A DNA stretch of 64,000 nucleotides from Aquiflexum balticum DSM 16537 (GTDB lineage Bacteria > Bacteroidota > Bacteroidia > Cytophagales > Cyclobacteriaceae): positions 186,001-250,000 of the forward strand of contig NZ_LT838813.1 of the NCBI RefSeq assembly GCF_900176595.1, in the 5' to 3' direction. Position numbers and translations under genes: made by a program. Below the pieces are notes generated by a model. It made no database searches. It was not told where the DNA came from and worked only from the letters and a program-made list of their open reading frames with translations. This document shows positions 39,404 through 48,326 of this stretch, in pieces; within the stretch, counting starts at the first letter, position 1, and each line of letters begins with the position of its first letter.

Positions 39404-41518
39404 TTATCCTAACACTAAATTGATTATATGACTATTGCTTATCGGAGTACCTGGAGTAATGGATTGCCCTTTCACTCTTCCTTTTCCTTGATAGACTACC
39501 CTTAATCCTTTATTCTCCAATACATACAAGGCATCTCTGAGTGACATACCGCTTACATCCGGAACCAAAGGAGAATCTGTCTTATTGGCTTTCCATATTA
39601 TTGCTTTGTTCATTGTGGAAGACTTAACCCAATTATCGGAAGTCTCTCCATTCAGGTGATTTGAAATTCCAAAACGGTTACAGATCATCTGTAATTCATC
39701 GACCTTTCCTGCTTGGATATAAGGAAATCCATCACTTGGATTTGAGGCCAAAAAATTCTTTTCGTTGATTTTAGTATTGAGACCCAAATCCTGGGAATAA
39801 ATCTTATCTGCGATCTCCTTGAATACCGGTGCTGAAATATCACCTCCATAAGCGGCAAAACCCTTGGGGTTGTCAATTACCACAATAGCGGAATATTTGG
39901 GATTGTCTGCAGGAAAATAGCCTGCAAACGACGTATAATATCTTTGAGAATATCTCCCCTCGATCAGTTTTTGGGCAGTTCCTGTCTTACCGGCTATTTT
40001 ATATTCTTTGTTATATACATTTTTTGCAGTGCCATTTTGAACTACGCCTTCCAATAATTCCTGCAGTTGCTTGATTGTCTTCGAAGAAGCTATGTTCTTC
40101 TTTAATATCTCAGTATGATATCTTTTTTCAATTTGGTTTCCTCTGGCAACGGCTTGAACAATCATTGGCTTGACCATTTTACCATTGTTGGCGACTGCGT
40201 TGTAAAGGGTTAAAGTGTGTAGCGGCGTCAATTTGACTTCATATCCAATAGACATCCAGGGCAAGGTGGTGCCGTACCAGTTTTTTTCTCCCGGAGTTTT
40301 GAAATATGGAACTCCTTCACCTCTCAATTGAAAGTCCATGGGTTTATCCAATCCGGCCTTTTCGATATAGGAAATGAATTTAGTCGGGTTATGTCCAAAA
40401 TGTTGTTCAACCAGTTTTGAAATACCCACATTGGATGATTTTTCGAATGCTTCCTGGATAGTTATTTTTCCGTAACCTCCGGCTTTAGCATCATTCATAT
40501 TTCGGTCATAAAACCTGTAGGTTCCATTCCCTGTATCTACCGTATCCCTCAGATTGATCTTTCCCTCCTCCAATAAAGCCATGATGGAAAGTAATTTAAA
40601 AGTGGATCCCGGTTCAGTCAATCCCTGATCTCCAATGGCAAAATTGTAATTCTCACCGTACCCGTAACCACCGTTGTTTTTTTGCAGGTTGGCAAGGGCT
40701 TTGATATGGCCTGTTTCGACTTCCATGACGATGACCGAACCAAATGCCGCATCTTTGGCTATCAATTGCTTGAGTAAGGCTGATTCGGCGACATCCTGAA
40801 TGTTCACATCCAAAGTGGTCAAAATGTCAAATCCATCATCGGGCTTTACATCTTCCGCATCAAAAACAGGTTTCCATGAACCTCCGGCAATCCTTTGGAA
40901 AAGGGCTTTCCCATTTTTCCCTTCCAAATACTCATTAAAACTATACTCAATCCCAACACCGTATTTGTCCTCATTGACAAAACCTACAGTACGACTGGCT
41001 AGATTATTGAAGGGGCGATATCGTTTTTCCACTTTTTCAAAAATCACTCCTCCGGCCATTCTGCCTTTTCTGAAAATAGGCCATCGGGACATTATTTGCA
41101 TATCCTGATAGCCAATCTGACTCCGATTTAAAATAAGATATCTCTTCCCGCTTGAGCGTGCATCTTTGATCAGACGCTTGTAGGAATCTGCTGATTTATC
41201 TTTATAATAAGAAGAAAGCAAATAGGACAATGAATCAATCCCTGCATTAAATACATCCTTTTTGGCTACTAAAGGGTCAAGAACAACCCTATAAAATGGA
41301 AGACTCGTAGCCAAAAGGCTACCATCAGCTGCATAAATATTCCCTCTTGTTGCACTTACCTGGCGAAACTGAAAGTTCATTGTTTCTGATTTGGCCTGCC
41401 ACTTATCTCCTTCCACAAACTGCAAATGGACAATCCTATAAAAGATTGCCCCGGCAAACAAAGCCACCAAAATGAAGGCTATTCTTACACGCAGTACTAT
41501 GGAACGTTTTATATTCAC
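39404..41518 (-). CDS. ftsI: Division-specific penicillin-binding protein with PASTA domain
   Basis: This is a class B PBP (transpeptidase) of 704 residues. A single N-terminal membrane segment (about residues 11-29) and a dimerisation domain precede the transpeptidase domain, with the active-site tetrad STFK in EPGSTFKLL, SSN in EKSSNVGISKL, and KTG in AGKTGTAQK. The last 60 or so residues (from about 645, LVPDVSGMSLRDALYVLENKG) form a PASTA domain that E. coli FtsI lacks but other Bacteroidota FtsI proteins share. The start is GTG at 41516-41518, overlapping the ftsL stop by 4 nt. Confidence 0.95.
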   Translation of the reverse strand: MNIKRSIVLRVRIAFILVALFAGAIFYRIVHLQFVEGDKWQAKSETMNFQFRQVSATRGNIYAADGSLLATSLPFYRVVLDPLVAKKDVFNAGIDSLSYLLSSYYKDKSADSYKRLIKDARSSGKRYLILNRSQIGYQDMQIMSRWPIFRKGRMAGGVIFEKVEKRYRPFNNLASRTVGFVNEDKYGVGIEYSFNEYLEGKNGKALFQRIAGGSWKPVFDAEDVKPDDGFDILTTLDVNIQDVAESALLKQLIAKDAAFGSVIVMEVETGHIKALANLQKNNGGYGYGENYNFAIGDQGLTEPGSTFKLLSIMALLEEGKINLRDTVDTGNGTYRFYDRNMNDAKAGGYGKITIQEAFEKSSNVGISKLVEQHFGHNPTKFISYIEKAGLDKPMDFQLRGEGVPYFKTPGEKNWYGTTLPWMSIGYEVKLTPLHTLTLYNAVANNGKMVKPMIVQAVARGNQIEKRYHTEILKKNIASSKTIKQLQELLEGVVQNGTAKNVYNKEYKIAGKTGTAQKLIEGRYSQRYYTSFAGYFPADNPKYSAIVVIDNPKGFAAYGGDISAPVFKEIADKIYSQDLGLNTKINEKNFLASNPSDGFPYIQAGKVDELQMICNRFGISNHLNGETSDNWVKSSTMNKAIIWKANKTDSPLVPDVSGMSLRDALYVLENKGLRVVYQGKGRVKGQSITPGTPISNSHIINLVLG

Positions 41519-41895
41519 TTTTTCAATTTGATTTTCATTGGTGGTTCATCGATTTCGACTATTCCCAAAGGGGCTATTTTCCTTGCCACCTCAGATTGTT
41601 TGCTGCTCAACATAAACTCTGCCTCTAGGGTAGTGACATCCGCCCTGATATCTTCTACCTGCTGCTGAGCAACTTCAATCTTTCTTATCATATTCTCTGC
41701 CCGGTGGTTACTCCATATATATATAAGAGCCAAAAGTGCTGCAAATAAAAAAGGAGGTGCAAAATGCACGGGCACACCTTCTCCCATAATCCCGGTTACA
41801 TTGAGTTTCTCTTCAATAAGAGTAAATAAGTTCCTGCCATTCCCTTTTTGCGAGGATCCTTGCTTGATCTTTTTCTTAAAAGTGTTCTGGCTCAT
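41515..41895 (-). CDS. ftsL: FtsL-like cell division protein
   Basis: This small bitopic protein (126 residues) is in the ftsL position between rsmH and ftsI. It has a basic cytoplasmic N-terminus, one membrane helix (about residues 49-62, PPFLFAALLALIYI) and a coiled-coil periplasmic region (AENMIRKIEVAQQQVEDIRADVTTLEAEF), the FtsL architecture. Sequence conservation in this family is low, so the name rests on size, topology and synteny. It lies 2 nt after rsmH and overlaps ftsI. Confidence 0.8.
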   Translation of the reverse strand: MSQNTFKKKIKQGSSQKGNGRNLFTLIEEKLNVTGIMGEGVPVHFAPPFLFAALLALIYIWSNHRAENMIRKIEVAQQQVEDIRADVTTLEAEFMLSSKQSEVARKIAPLGIVEIDEPPMKIKLKK

Positions 41896-41897
41896 GG

Positions 41898-42803
41898 TTA
41901 AAGTTTTTTAGCAATCCTGAGTTTTGCGCTTCTTGCGCGATTATTTCTTTGTATCTCTTCTGCATCAGCCACTCTGGCTTTTCTGGTTACAGGCTCTAGA
42001 GGTCTGATCAGATTACCGTAGAAATCTTTTTCGACTTCTCCTTGAAACTTTCCTTTCGAAATAAAATTCTTGACCAACCTGTCTTCCAAGGAATGGTAGC
42101 TCATAATGACCAATCTACCCTCAGGCTTCAAGACCTCTAAAGTCTGTTTGAGCATATCTTCCAAAGCCCCCATCTCATCATTGACCTCAATCCTCAAAGC
42201 CTGAAAAACCTGCGCAAAGTATTTGAACTCCTTACCTCTTGGTGCAAATTTTTTGAGCAATTCTTTGAATTCTTCTGTTGTGGAAAAGGGCTTCATCGTT
42301 CTTTCGGAAGCTATGGCTTGGGCCAGAGTCTTGGCATTTTTGATTTCACCATAAATACCAAAAATCTTGTGAAGCCTTCCTTCCTCATAAGTATTCAATA
42401 CCTCCTTAGCACTGATATCCATATCCGAACTCATCCTCATATCCAAATTCCCGTCAAACCGGGTAGAAAATCCTCTTTTGGGTTCATCAATCTGGTGGGA
42501 TGAAATTCCCAAATCAGCCAATATCCCATCAACCTTCTGCACTCCATACAACCTGAGGTATTTTTTAAAATCCCTGAAATTGGCCTGTATGAAAGTAAAT
42601 CTTTCATCGGACGGCACATTGGCTTCTGCGTCACTGTCCTGATCAAATCCATACAGATGACCTTTGTCCAGGTGTTTGAGGATTTCAAGGGAATGCCCTC
42701 CGCCACCAAAAGTCAAGTCCACATAAATCCCATTTGGATCAATGGCCAGTCCTTCAATGCAAGGTCCAAGCATCACCGGAATATGATATTGTTGCGCTGT
42801 CAT
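41898..42803 (-). CDS. rsmH: 16S rRNA (cytosine-1402 N4) methyltransferase
   Basis: RsmH methylates C1402 of 16S rRNA using SAM. The 301-residue protein has HIPVMLGPCIEGL at the start, the SAM loop YVDLTFGGGGHSLEIL at about residues 28-43, and DGILADLGISSHQID. The family segments RGFSTRFDGNLDMRM and YHSLEDRLVKNF are also present. It lies 2 nt after mraZ in the standard dcw order. Confidence 0.97.
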   Translation of the reverse strand: MTAQQYHIPVMLGPCIEGLAIDPNGIYVDLTFGGGGHSLEILKHLDKGHLYGFDQDSDAEANVPSDERFTFIQANFRDFKKYLRLYGVQKVDGILADLGISSHQIDEPKRGFSTRFDGNLDMRMSSDMDISAKEVLNTYEEGRLHKIFGIYGEIKNAKTLAQAIASERTMKPFSTTEEFKELLKKFAPRGKEFKYFAQVFQALRIEVNDEMGALEDMLKQTLEVLKPEGRLVIMSYHSLEDRLVKNFISKGKFQGEVEKDFYGNLIRPLEPVTRKARVADAEEIQRNNRARSAKLRIAKKL

Positions 42804-42805
42804 GA

Positions 42806-43246
42806 TTAGGATAGGTATTGATCCATCAAACTTGACAACTCATCCTGATCATCTATAGAATTGGCTTTAAATTTTTCAGGACTCCAGATTTCTATGAAAG
42901 AACCTACACCCAGGATAATGGCATCCTTATCTATGCCTGCCCGCTGAAGAAATGGTTTCGGGATCAAAAAACGGCCTGCATTGTCTAATTCCACATCAGT
43001 CATACTTTCAAAAAAACCTCTCTTGATCCGCCTTTGAATAGGGTCCCGGTCCGAAAGTGAATTGATCTGGTGTAAAAGTTTTTTAAACTCTACCTGGGTA
43101 TACAACGCAAGACATCCATCGTCTCCAAACCGCAAAATGAGCTGATCTCCATTCGAATCAGGTATTGCCGCCTTGATTTTGGCAGGCAATGCCAGACGTC
43201 CTTTGGAGTCGACTTTGCATTCATACCGGCTGTTGAACATTCCCAT
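42806..43246 (-). CDS. mraZ: Transcriptional regulator MraZ
   Basis: MraZ is a DNA-binding regulator of the dcw cluster. The 146-residue protein has two SpoVT/AbrB-like repeats, with the DxKGRxxLP motif clearly visible in the first (VDSKGRLALPAKIK) and a related AGRFLIPKPFL in the second. It binds GTGG-type repeats upstream of its own gene in other bacteria, and three such repeats are present at 43301-43330. The start is the ATG at 43246, giving MGMFNSRYEC. Confidence 0.96.
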   Translation of the reverse strand: MGMFNSRYECKVDSKGRLALPAKIKAAIPDSNGDQLILRFGDDGCLALYTQVEFKKLLHQINSLSDRDPIQRRIKRGFFESMTDVELDNAGRFLIPKPFLQRAGIDKDAIILGVGSFIEIWSPEKFKANSIDDQDELSSLMDQYLS

Positions 43247-43273
43247 GGGCTTATCTTGAGTTTACGTCAAACA

Positions 43274-43281
43274 CAAAAGTA
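43274..43281 (-). promoter_or_regulatory. mraZ: -7 element of the mraZ/dcw promoter
   Basis: Minus-strand TACTTTTG matches TAnnTTTG and lies 27 nt before the mraZ start. At the usual 19-nt distance upstream the sequence is GTGG and not TTTG; this is where the first MraZ box begins. Confidence 0.6.
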
Positions 43282-43300
43282 AGAAAAGCAATAACACAAT

Positions 43301-43330
43301 CCACCACTTTCTCCCACTTTTCTCCACTTT
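43301..43330 (-). promoter_or_regulatory. Three 10-bp MraZ-box repeats
   Basis: On the minus strand the units are AAAGTGGAGA, AAAGTGGGAG and AAAGTGGTGG, exactly head to tail with a 10-bp period (43330-43321, 43320-43311, 43310-43301). They match the known MraZ-box pattern AAAGTG(T/G) plus three variable bases. They begin 54 nt upstream of mraZ and overlap the -33 position, so MraZ bound here would directly meet RNA polymerase. Confidence 0.85.
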
Positions 43331-43715
43331 TTGTTAAATCTATCCAAAAGTTTGAATTATCACAATCTTTTATCAAAAAAATCAAGCTAATTTCTTTGAA
43401 GGTCAACTTGTTGAGAGAAAGAAATAGGTATAAAAAAACCTCTAAAATCGCCTAGAAAAGAGTTTTTTAGCAAAATTCAATAACTAAGTAGCGCATTTTT
43501 ACCCTTTCTTAGAAAGTTTGGGGAAAAGTGGGGGATTTTTCCAGGAAATCTTTGAAATGATACTTATTCATTCGGATTTTGAAGGAAGCAGAAGACAAAT
43601 TGAATTTGTAGAAACCAAATCTGAACCTTTCAAATGAAAAAATCATTTAGTGCACAAAACCTGTAGGTTTTATTCTTTTTTAAAAACAAATTTGAATTCC
43701 CATAAACCACAACCC

Positions 43716-44948
43716 ATGAATTATTTTAAAAACCTTTTTTTACCACTTACAATTTCCTTCATAATATCCTGTACAGGAAAAACCGAAAAACTTACCAACC
43801 TTTCCGGAAAGTGGGAAGCCCAACTTGATATTGGGGAGGACTACCTTCCATTTGGAATAGGTTTTGCCAAAACCGGCGAAAAATGGTTGATGGAAGTTTA
43901 CAATGGAGATGAAATTTTGATATATGACGAAGTTGAGCTGTTGGGAGATTCCTTAAAAGTGAGCATGGGGATATTTGACTCAGAAATCAAAGCAAAATTC
44001 AAGGACTTTGATGAATTAGAAGGGATTTTTGTCAAAAATGCAGCTTCGGATTACCGGATTCCATTTCAGGCTTTCAGATCCACAGGACGATCTAGGTTTG
44101 AGGTTTTTAGAGAACCGGAAACTGATTTTTCGGGTAAATGGAAAACGGTATTTGAGAAGGAAAATGGTGAAAAGTACGATGCTGTGGCACTTTTATCCCA
44201 ACAAGGGAATAAATTGACTGGAACTTTTTTGACAGAATTGGGTGATTATCGTTTTCTTGAAGGAAATGTCAATGGAAACACTTTCCAGTTAAGCGCTTTT
44301 GATGGTAGTCATCTTTTTTTATTCAAAGGTGAGGTTCAGAAAGACGGATCAATTCTGGGTAACTTCAGGAGTGGCCCAAGGGTAAAGGAATCCTTTCAAT
44401 CAGTCCGAAACGAAGCTTTCGAATTATCGGATTCCTATTCCCTGAATTATTTGAAAGCAGGATATGACAAACTCACTTTTACTTTCCCGGATGTAGATGG
44501 AAACATGATTTCAATTGATGATGAGAAATTTAAAGGAAAAGTTGTATTGGTACAGCTTTTCGGAACATGGTGTCCAAATTGCATGGATGAAACAAAATTC
44601 CTGGCACCATGGTACAAAAATAACAGAGACAAAGGCGTTGAAATCATAGGATTGGCCTTTGAAAGCAAGCCAGAATTTGAGTATGCAAGTACCCGCGTGA
44701 AAAAGTCTATGAACAAATTAGGTGCTGAATATACATTTCTCATTGCCGGTGTCAGCAATAAGGAAAAAGCCTCAGAAGCCCTCCCTGCCCTCAACAAAGT
44801 AATCGCTTTTCCAACCTTGATTTACATTGACAAAAAAGGCCAAGTCAGAAATATACACACTGGATTCAACGGTCCCGGAACCGGTGAATACTACACGCAT
44901 TGGGTGGAAGAACATGAGGAGTTGGTGCGGGAATTGGTAAATGAGTGA
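43716..44948 (+). CDS. TlpA-like thioredoxin-fold lipoprotein
   Basis: This is a 410-residue protein with a lipoprotein signal (lipobox FIISC, lipidated Cys19). About 240 residues of beta-rich sequence follow, without a family I can name, and then a C-terminal redoxin domain. The active site is W285-C286-P287-N288-C289 (WCPNC), a CxxC of the TlpA/ResA kind, after a typical GKVVLVQLFGTWCPNC strand-turn. Such proteins act on cysteines in the periplasm. The frame extends to 43650, but the ATG at 43716 starts the signal peptide. It is a single gene in its orientation. Confidence 0.85.
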   Translation: MNYFKNLFLPLTISFIISCTGKTEKLTNLSGKWEAQLDIGEDYLPFGIGFAKTGEKWLMEVYNGDEILIYDEVELLGDSLKVSMGIFDSEIKAKFKDFDELEGIFVKNAASDYRIPFQAFRSTGRSRFEVFREPETDFSGKWKTVFEKENGEKYDAVALLSQQGNKLTGTFLTELGDYRFLEGNVNGNTFQLSAFDGSHLFLFKGEVQKDGSILGNFRSGPRVKESFQSVRNEAFELSDSYSLNYLKAGYDKLTFTFPDVDGNMISIDDEKFKGKVVLVQLFGTWCPNCMDETKFLAPWYKNNRDKGVEIIGLAFESKPEFEYASTRVKKSMNKLGAEYTFLIAGVSNKEKASEALPALNKVIAFPTLIYIDKKGQVRNIHTGFNGPGTGEYYTHWVEEHEELVRELVNE

Positions 44949-44993
44949 GGTAGGTTGGATAAATGTATAAGGTAGGTTATCGTAGGGCAAAAA

Positions 44994-45016
44994 GTCCGAT
45001 GTCAGATGACCGATGA
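44994..45016 (+). repeat. Left copy of imperfect inverted repeat
   Basis: It begins GTCCGATG and continues with GATGACC tandem units. Compared with the reverse complement of 45361-45383 it matches at 20 of the first 22 positions. Confidence 0.55.
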
Positions 45017-45360
45017 CCGATGTGGGTTTGTTTTAGGAAAAAAGATTTTGTGAAAGATAGAGTTGGATAATGGGTTTAATGTCAATGATGTATTTATCGA
45101 CATAGATGAATTAAAATAGTATTGCAGAAAAAAAGGCATCAAAAAAATAATGGCAAATCCCGCTCCATGTTCGCATCATGCCGGCTAACTCCTTAAAATC
45201 AAATTTAGAAGTCTCTCACCTTCTTTTAACCTTCTGACTTAAAACAGGAAATTTCCCGAAGTTCTTAAGCAGGTTAACATTTCGATGAAAGGTTGTCGGT
45301 CAGTTTCATAGCATCCAGAACCGTGATACTAATGACAAACCATCAGGTTACACCAAATCA

Positions 45361-45383
45361 ACATCGGTCATCCGTCATCGGAC
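45361..45383 (-). repeat. Right copy of imperfect inverted repeat
   Basis: Read on the minus strand it starts GTCCGATGACGGATGACC and pairs with the copy at 44994-45016, 345 nt away. It lies 48 nt beyond the polyprenyl synthase stop. Confidence 0.55.
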
Positions 45384-45431
45384 AACCTTTCACATCTTTT
45401 CTTCCAACTTCCAACTTTCCACCAACTGACT

Positions 45432-46406
45432 TCACTTCTTTCTCTCAATAGTATACCTCAGCAATCCTTCCAAAGAAGTTTTATAATCGGATTCGGGAAA
45501 AGTGTTCAGAATTTCAAGAGCCTCATCAAAATATTGGTTCATGACTTTATTGGCATAATCAAGTCCCCCTGATTTTTTGACAAAATCGATGACTTCATTG
45601 ACGGATTTCTTGTCTTCATTACGATTTCGGACAAGATAAATTATTTTCTTTTTATCCAGCCAGGAAGCATTATTAAGTGCATAAATCAAGGGTAAAGTCA
45701 TCTTTTTTTCCTTGATATCTATCCCTACAGGTTTGCCGATTTCATCCTCTCCATAATCAAAAAGGTCATCTTTGATCTGAAAGGCCATCCCCACTTTTTC
45801 ACCAAAAGTCCGCATCTTTTCTATCAATTCAGTTTTAGCTCCAGAGGTAGCCGCACCAACAGCACAACATGAAGCTATCAAACTTGCGGTCTTCTGTCTA
45901 ATAATAGTATAATATACATCTTCGGTGATATCCAGTTTCCTGGCTTTGGCTATTTGCAGGAGTTCACCTTCCGACATTTCCCTTACTGCATTGGACACTA
46001 TTTTAAGCAAATCAAAATCACCGTTGTCCACACTTAACAACAAACCCCTTGAAAGAAGGTAATCCCCAACCAAAACTGCAATTTTGTTTTTCCATAAAGC
46101 ATTGACCGAAAAGAATCCTCTTCTATAATTGGAATCGTCCACCACATCATCATGGACCAAAGTCGCTGTATGCAGCAATTCAATCAATGCCGCCCCCCTA
46201 TATGAGGCTTCCGTGATTCCGCCGCTTACGCCTGCAGTTAAAAAAACAAACATAGGGCGCATCTGTTTGCCCTTTCTACGCACGATGTAATTGGTAATAT
46301 GGTCGAGAAGCTTGACTTTACTTTTCATAAAATCACGGAATTTCTCCTCGAATTCCTCCATTTCCCTGGTGATGGGCGCTTGTATCTGTTTGAGGTCAGG
46401 CTTCAT
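45432..46406 (-). CDS. Polyprenyl diphosphate synthase
   Basis: This trans-prenyltransferase extends allylic diphosphates with IPP, probably making the quinone side chain. The 324-residue protein has the first aspartate-rich motif DDVVD at residues 86-90 and the second DDLFD at 213-217, plus GKQMRP for IPP binding. The region before the first motif has small residues (HTATLVH), as in long-chain synthases. The frame runs to a TTG at 46424, but the ATG at 46406 (MKPDLKQIQ) is preferred. An octaprenyl or heptaprenyl product is possible; chain length cannot be fixed from sequence. Confidence 0.9.
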   Translation of the reverse strand: MKPDLKQIQAPITREMEEFEEKFRDFMKSKVKLLDHITNYIVRRKGKQMRPMFVFLTAGVSGGITEASYRGAALIELLHTATLVHDDVVDDSNYRRGFFSVNALWKNKIAVLVGDYLLSRGLLLSVDNGDFDLLKIVSNAVREMSEGELLQIAKARKLDITEDVYYTIIRQKTASLIASCCAVGAATSGAKTELIEKMRTFGEKVGMAFQIKDDLFDYGEDEIGKPVGIDIKEKKMTLPLIYALNNASWLDKKKIIYLVRNRNEDKKSVNEVIDFVKKSGGLDYANKVMNQYFDEALEILNTFPESDYKTSLEGLLRYTIERKK

Positions 46407-46571
46407 AAAACAATTGTGGTGCAATAATACGATGGATTAACCCTTTGACAAAACCCATAGATATATAAATATTAATGATTCTAACCCCCATTGGAATAAA
46501 ACGTTTTCATAAATCATATTTAATTTTGAAATTCAGACATTAAATGGCCAACTACCTGCTCAAACCAAGAA

Positions 46572-46603
46572 TTGTAGCGAAATCTTGATTTTTACTATCT
46601 TTG
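46572..46603 (+). promoter_or_regulatory. Probable promoter of the acyltransferase-gpsA genes
   Basis: TATCTTTG at 46596-46603 matches the -7 consensus, and TTG at 46572-46574 lies 21 nt upstream. The predicted start is near 46610, where the transcript would open with a minimal ATG-TAA. That is about 19 nt before the TTG start of the acyltransferase and supports that start. Confidence 0.5.
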
Positions 46604-46628
46604 GCGTTTATGTAAAACCAGATACCCC

Positions 46629-48326
46629 TTGTCAGAAAATTACATCAAACATAAATATGCCCCAATTCTTCCGAAGAAGGATGAATGGCCCGTTGTAAAA
46701 CTGAGCAAAAGCCGGAAAGAATTTGTCAGGAAAGTGGCTGAGTCCAGCCAAAACTCCATTCTTGCAATTACTGGAAATGATTTAGGTCTTCTAAGGGAAG
46801 AACTTGAGACAACTTTGTACCGGGAAAAACTGCGGATCAAGCAAAATCCTTGGGATGTGGATCCTGATGATGAGCGGGAATTTTGGCAAAAAGTGAAATC
46901 CAGTCTCGTTCATCTGAGCGCTGATAGTAGTATTACCCAAACTCAAAAAAAGAAAAAATATTTAGAAATTCTTGATGATATTACCATGCGCTATGCTGAG
47001 GAAATAGCCAGTAATTTCGTTCATACCCATTATAAAGTCACCAGAAGAATAGTAACTTTTGGGTTTGCGAGATTATTGAATGCGGCGCGAGTGAAGGGTT
47101 TTAAATCCATTTTCAGCAACCAATATACGCTTCAGGACAAGATTCAGGTGGTCGGTGAGACTGATCAAATCAGGGAATTGGCTTCCAAAGGCACCATTGT
47201 CATGGTACCAACTCATTTTTCAAATCTTGACAGTATCCTGATAGGCTGGGTCATATCTGTTTTGGGCCTCCCTCCTTTTATTTATGGAGCGGGCCTCAAT
47301 CTTTTCAACATCGAAATCTTTGCCTATTTCATGAATGCATTGGGTGCTTATAAAGTAGATAGAAGAAAGAAAAATTTATTGTATCTGGAAACATTGAAAA
47401 CCTATTCTTCGGAAGCCATTCAATTTGGCGTCCATAGCCTTTTCTTTCCCGGAGGTACCCGTTCCAGAAGCGGAATGATCGAAAAGAAACTGAAACTGGG
47501 ATTATTAAGTACTGCTGTAGAGGCTCAAAGAGCCAATTATCAGAAAGAAATCAACGATGTCAGCGGGAAAATTTTTATAGTTCCTGTCACTATTAACTAT
47601 CACTTTGTACTAGAGGCCCCAAGCTTGATACAGGAACATCTTTCGATGACAGGCCAGGAAAGGTATTACAAAGAATCTGATGAGTTTTCGACTTCCTATA
47701 AAATCTCAAAGTTCCTGGTAAAGTTTTTTACAAAAGGGTCTGACATATCTGTTTCCATTGGACGGGCTATGGATGTATTGGGCAATTATGTAGACAAGGA
47801 AGGCAACAGCCTGGATCGAAACGGAAGAATAATCAATACAAGGGATTATTTTATTTCGAATGGAAAAGTAAGTGTCGACACGCAGCGAGAAGAGGAATAT
47901 ACTTACCGGCTAGGCAATAGAATTGTAGAAGAATTTCATTTTATCAATAGGGTCTTCAGCTCTCATTTGGTCGCTTTTGTGGCTTTTCAAATGATAAAAA
48001 GAGAAAACAAAAAGATGGATATTTTTGATTTATTGAGACTTCCCGAGGAAGATATTTTTTTAGTTTATGAGGAGTTCAAAAACGAATGCCAAAAAGTACT
48101 TGCCAAAATCCGAGAACTGGAATCACAGGGGAAAGTTCAGACAGCTCCTCACCTAAATACAGATATAGACTCCATCATCTCCCATGGATTAGCCAATGTA
48201 GGAATGTATCATGCTAAGCGGCCATTGGTGAAAAATGAAGGCGGGAATATAGAGACCCAAGATTTAAGCTTATTATATTATTACCACAACAGATTGGATG
48301 GATATGACCTCGAAAAACTCTTCTAA
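46629..48326 (+). CDS. Glycerol-3-phosphate/lysophosphatidate acyltransferase family protein
   Basis: This 565-residue protein has a PlsB/PlsC-type domain. Motif I is HFSNLD with His196 and Asp201 (H-X4-D). Motif III is FPGGTRS at residues 273-279, where Gly stands in place of the usual Glu (FPEGTRS). VPVTINYHF near 318-326 fits motif IV. It is longer than a plain PlsC and includes N- and C-terminal regions of PlsB-like character. Start is TTG; no in-frame ATG is available nearby. It overlaps gpsA, which makes glycerol-3-phosphate, so a role in phospholipid synthesis is likely. Substrate preference (G3P versus lyso-PA) is unclear. Confidence 0.82.
   Translation: MSENYIKHKYAPILPKKDEWPVVKLSKSRKEFVRKVAESSQNSILAITGNDLGLLREELETTLYREKLRIKQNPWDVDPDDEREFWQKVKSSLVHLSADSSITQTQKKKKYLEILDDITMRYAEEIASNFVHTHYKVTRRIVTFGFARLLNAARVKGFKSIFSNQYTLQDKIQVVGETDQIRELASKGTIVMVPTHFSNLDSILIGWVISVLGLPPFIYGAGLNLFNIEIFAYFMNALGAYKVDRRKKNLLYLETLKTYSSEAIQFGVHSLFFPGGTRSRSGMIEKKLKLGLLSTAVEAQRANYQKEINDVSGKIFIVPVTINYHFVLEAPSLIQEHLSMTGQERYYKESDEFSTSYKISKFLVKFFTKGSDISVSIGRAMDVLGNYVDKEGNSLDRNGRIINTRDYFISNGKVSVDTQREEEYTYRLGNRIVEEFHFINRVFSSHLVAFVAFQMIKRENKKMDIFDLLRLPEEDIFLVYEEFKNECQKVLAKIRELESQGKVQTAPHLNTDIDSIISHGLANVGMYHAKRPLVKNEGGNIETQDLSLLYYYHNRLDGYDLEKLF

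Larger units (their letters stand above)
43247..43715. other. Divergent intergenic region between mraZ and the TlpA-like gene
   Basis: This is a 469-nt AT-rich stretch without a convincing gene. It holds the mraZ promoter element and three MraZ boxes near 43274-43330, and on the plus strand a lone GTGGG-rich motif near 43519-43534. No promoter consensus was found before the TlpA-like gene, and no RNA gene was recognised. Confidence 0.6.
44949..45431. other. Intergenic region with inverted repeat pair
   Basis: This 483-nt stretch has no convincing ORF. Two roughly 22-nt inverted copies (44994-45016 and 45361-45383) lie near its ends, and several short tandem motifs of the GATGACC kind occur within the left copy. 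Neither copy resembles a transposon end with a nearby transposase, and no RNA gene was recognised. Confidence 0.5.

Noticed and set aside
44994-45383. Possible CRISPR-like repeats
   Set aside because: Only two inverted copies exist, with no regular spacers or cas genes.
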